From Dimargaris cristalligena (taxonomy: Eukaryota; Kickxellomycota; Dimargaritomycetes; Dimargaritales; Dimargaritaceae), in contig JANBQC010000326.1 of assembly GCA_027576995.1 (NCBI GenBank), forward strand, positions 1 to 29,352: a stretch of DNA of 29,352 nucleotides, read 5' to 3'. This document shows, piece by piece, positions 27,566 through 29,352 of this stretch. How positions within the stretch are numbered: position 1 is the first letter of the stretch; each line of letters begins with the position of its first letter. The notes beneath the pieces were generated by a model. It had not been told where the DNA came from, did not search any database, and was given only the letters and a program-made list of their open reading frames with translations. A program made the translations under genes and the position numbers.

Positions 27566-29352
27566 TTTGTTGAAGATAGACAGTGGTGGGCGAAAAACTA
27601 GAGCCAGTAAAGTCAGGCAGGCGGGGATTCCTGTCAAGAAACTATATATGTACAAAAGAAGGAATAGTCTGGTGGAGTCGTTGGATATAAAGAGCTAGTG
27701 TAATGGAGAATTTACCGGCAGTGAAACTGGCCAAAGTATATACCAAGTGTAGTGGATGGTGAAGTGGATGGCGGTTGAATATGGAGGCGAAACTGAGTCT
27801 ATTTATACAGTTTAAAAAGAGAAATCCACTCATTCGACTGGTGTTTTTTAATGAGCTTGGATAGTTCCCAAGGCACATTACGCTGCAGTCTCTTTGCCTC
27901 CGGATCTACTGTTAAGCATAGGCCGGTTGTACTAAAAAATTGCAGTGTCCTCATATGGATTTATATGGGGGTACATGGTGTGCTCAGTTGCCTATTAGAG
28001 TTCGGTGGCGGTCTTACAAGAATATCACCATCGCCATGTAAATGGGTTTCATCCCACCCCTATTCTTGAGGTCCTGTGGCGGATTTCACCAACCCCCCTT
28101 TCCTCCCTTAATTCCCAGAAGGCTGTACCACTAAGCCGCAGTTGCTGGTGGGTGATACGGCTGTTGCAAGAGTATGTGCTGCTTGCCTTGTGGACCTATG
28201 CATCCACCCAAAACACTTTCCATCGCTGCTAAGATTACTCCGTTTCACAACCACATCTCTCCTTTAAAGGGCCCAGATACCACTATGACCTCTCAAGAGA
28301 ATATTATGATATTGTATTACTGTGGTGTATGACATGGAATTCGAGAAATCTTAATATCAGCCACTCCAGTCTATTTATGGCAGACTCGTTTGAATTATTG
28401 GCTGTAAAATCATTTTTTGGGTTCTGTGGAATAGCCTCTGTCGTCCTCGCCCCATGCCTGTGCGGGTGTGGTTAATGAAACTAGATGGGTGAATGTCAAA
28501 ACCCCAAGATACCCATTGTAAATAGAAAAAAGGGGGTTGGAGGAGGACTATATAATTGGTTCTCAACACTGGATGCCAGTAACATAGTATGCCAATTATT
28601 ATATGTAACCAGCCCAACTTCGGAGGCAAAGCAAAATAGGACAGTGATAGAGAAGCATCTCTTACATTACACATTACGGTGGATGAGCTCCAATGCACAT
28701 GGTGGAAGCTACTGACCGGGTGATGCTAACTGAAGGGTATACGTTTAGTATTTAACTATTAAAAATAGCTGCCACATATGGGGACCACACTGGACAGACT
28801 AGGGTATTTGGTCTATCAACTAGGTCATAGACCAGGGCAGTGAATTACTAAGTGATGACTTCCCAGATGTCTCATAGCTAAGGGAGATGTGATTAATATA
28901 CACCCCCCGATATTCAACCAAGTTCCCAATGGCTAGAGTCAGTATCCCATCTAGGGTAACTCATTAGGGTACCTGCCTCCCGTATCGATAGCCTACTTAG
29001 CCAATTCTTCCGATTATCTCAGGCCCGTGTAACTATTACTATTTGGTTCCCCTTGGAATAGGTGGCACATTTCTAACATTTATGTGTGACTCTTTTTATA
29101 CATGCTACCCTTTAGCGACTTGCGTTGAAGTGAAGTCCTTTATATTAATACCTCTCACCACTTACCAACTGTTAGAAATTCATTCCCTGCATCCCACTGA
29201 TTCCATATCTCTGATTATACTATCCCGTACTTTGTGTAATATGGATGTTTCTGACCATACGTGGTGGTTAATGGGGAGTATCCGAAGTTTAGGGCAGTAT
29301 CTGCGGCAGTCAAAAAGGGATAACCACTGTAATAATCCGCTTGGCTACTTGG
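27566..29352. other. Right-end region without recognisable genes
   Basis: After the secreted-protein promoter I find no recognisable gene. Several open frames of 70-110 codons exist on both strands (for example 28375-28698 minus, and a start-less plus frame about 28230-28470), but none has family motifs, a clear promoter or a consistent splice pattern. If a gene starts here, most of it lies beyond the window. Confidence 0.5.
27642..27650 (-). promoter_or_regulatory. TATA box of the secreted-protein gene
   Basis: CATATATAG, read on the minus strand, lies about 77-85 bp before the ATG at 27565. This distance matches a leader of about 50 nt. Confidence 0.45.

Noticed and set aside
1..29352. A search by eye for CRISPR arrays, phage or toxin-antitoxin modules, rRNA and tRNA genes.
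   Set aside because: None is present, and the gene content is eukaryotic. No previously undescribed multi-gene system could be supported either.

Overview
The window is nuclear DNA of a fungus, probably an early-diverging (zygomycete-grade) lineage. The evidence is a fungal-style gene set (UTP10, an NHP6-type HMG protein, AAR2, a saccharolysin-like M3 peptidase), spliceosomal introns of about 86-245 nt with GTAAG-type donors, TATA boxes placed for eukaryotic promoters, and LTR-retrotransposon remnants. The phylum is inferred, not proven. No bacterial operon, CRISPR array, rRNA or tRNA gene was seen.

Positions 1-8450 hold a tandem array of four paralogous glutathione S-transferases on the minus strand, the first cut by the window edge. 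The repeat period is about 2.1-2.35 kb and the spacers are diverged copies of each other. Each promoter has a TATA box 95-130 bp before the ATG and the 9-mer TTAGTCAGC about 440-545 bp before it. The 7-mer core TTAGTCA is a Yap1/AP-1-type site, which suggests shared oxidative-stress control. The spacers also carry a small foldback (MITE-like) element family. One copy, at 6146-6290, is an insertion that the neighbouring repeat unit lacks.

Positions 8451-18640 hold two long intronless minus-strand genes. UTP10/HEATR1 (2349 aa) belongs to the small-subunit processome. The other is an M3A zinc oligopeptidase whose catalytic residues are intact but whose substrate loop is unusual. Positions 18641-20668 contain no confident gene; a stretch at 19096-19527 looks like a decayed coding sequence.

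Positions 20669-24369 hold a divergent pair: an intronless NHP6-like HMG-box protein on the minus strand and AAR2 on the plus strand, a U5 snRNP assembly factor with about eight exons. Positions 24545-26358 hold three LTR copies, one inverted and two in direct tandem, with no internal retrotransposon region. The right end (26359-29352) is AT-rich and has one convincing small secreted-protein gene of unknown function plus one doubtful convergent ORF.

The genes do not form one pathway. The housekeeping block (rRNA processing, splicing-factor assembly, chromatin, peptide turnover) sits between two fast-evolving regions: the GST array on the left and the LTR/orphan region on the right.
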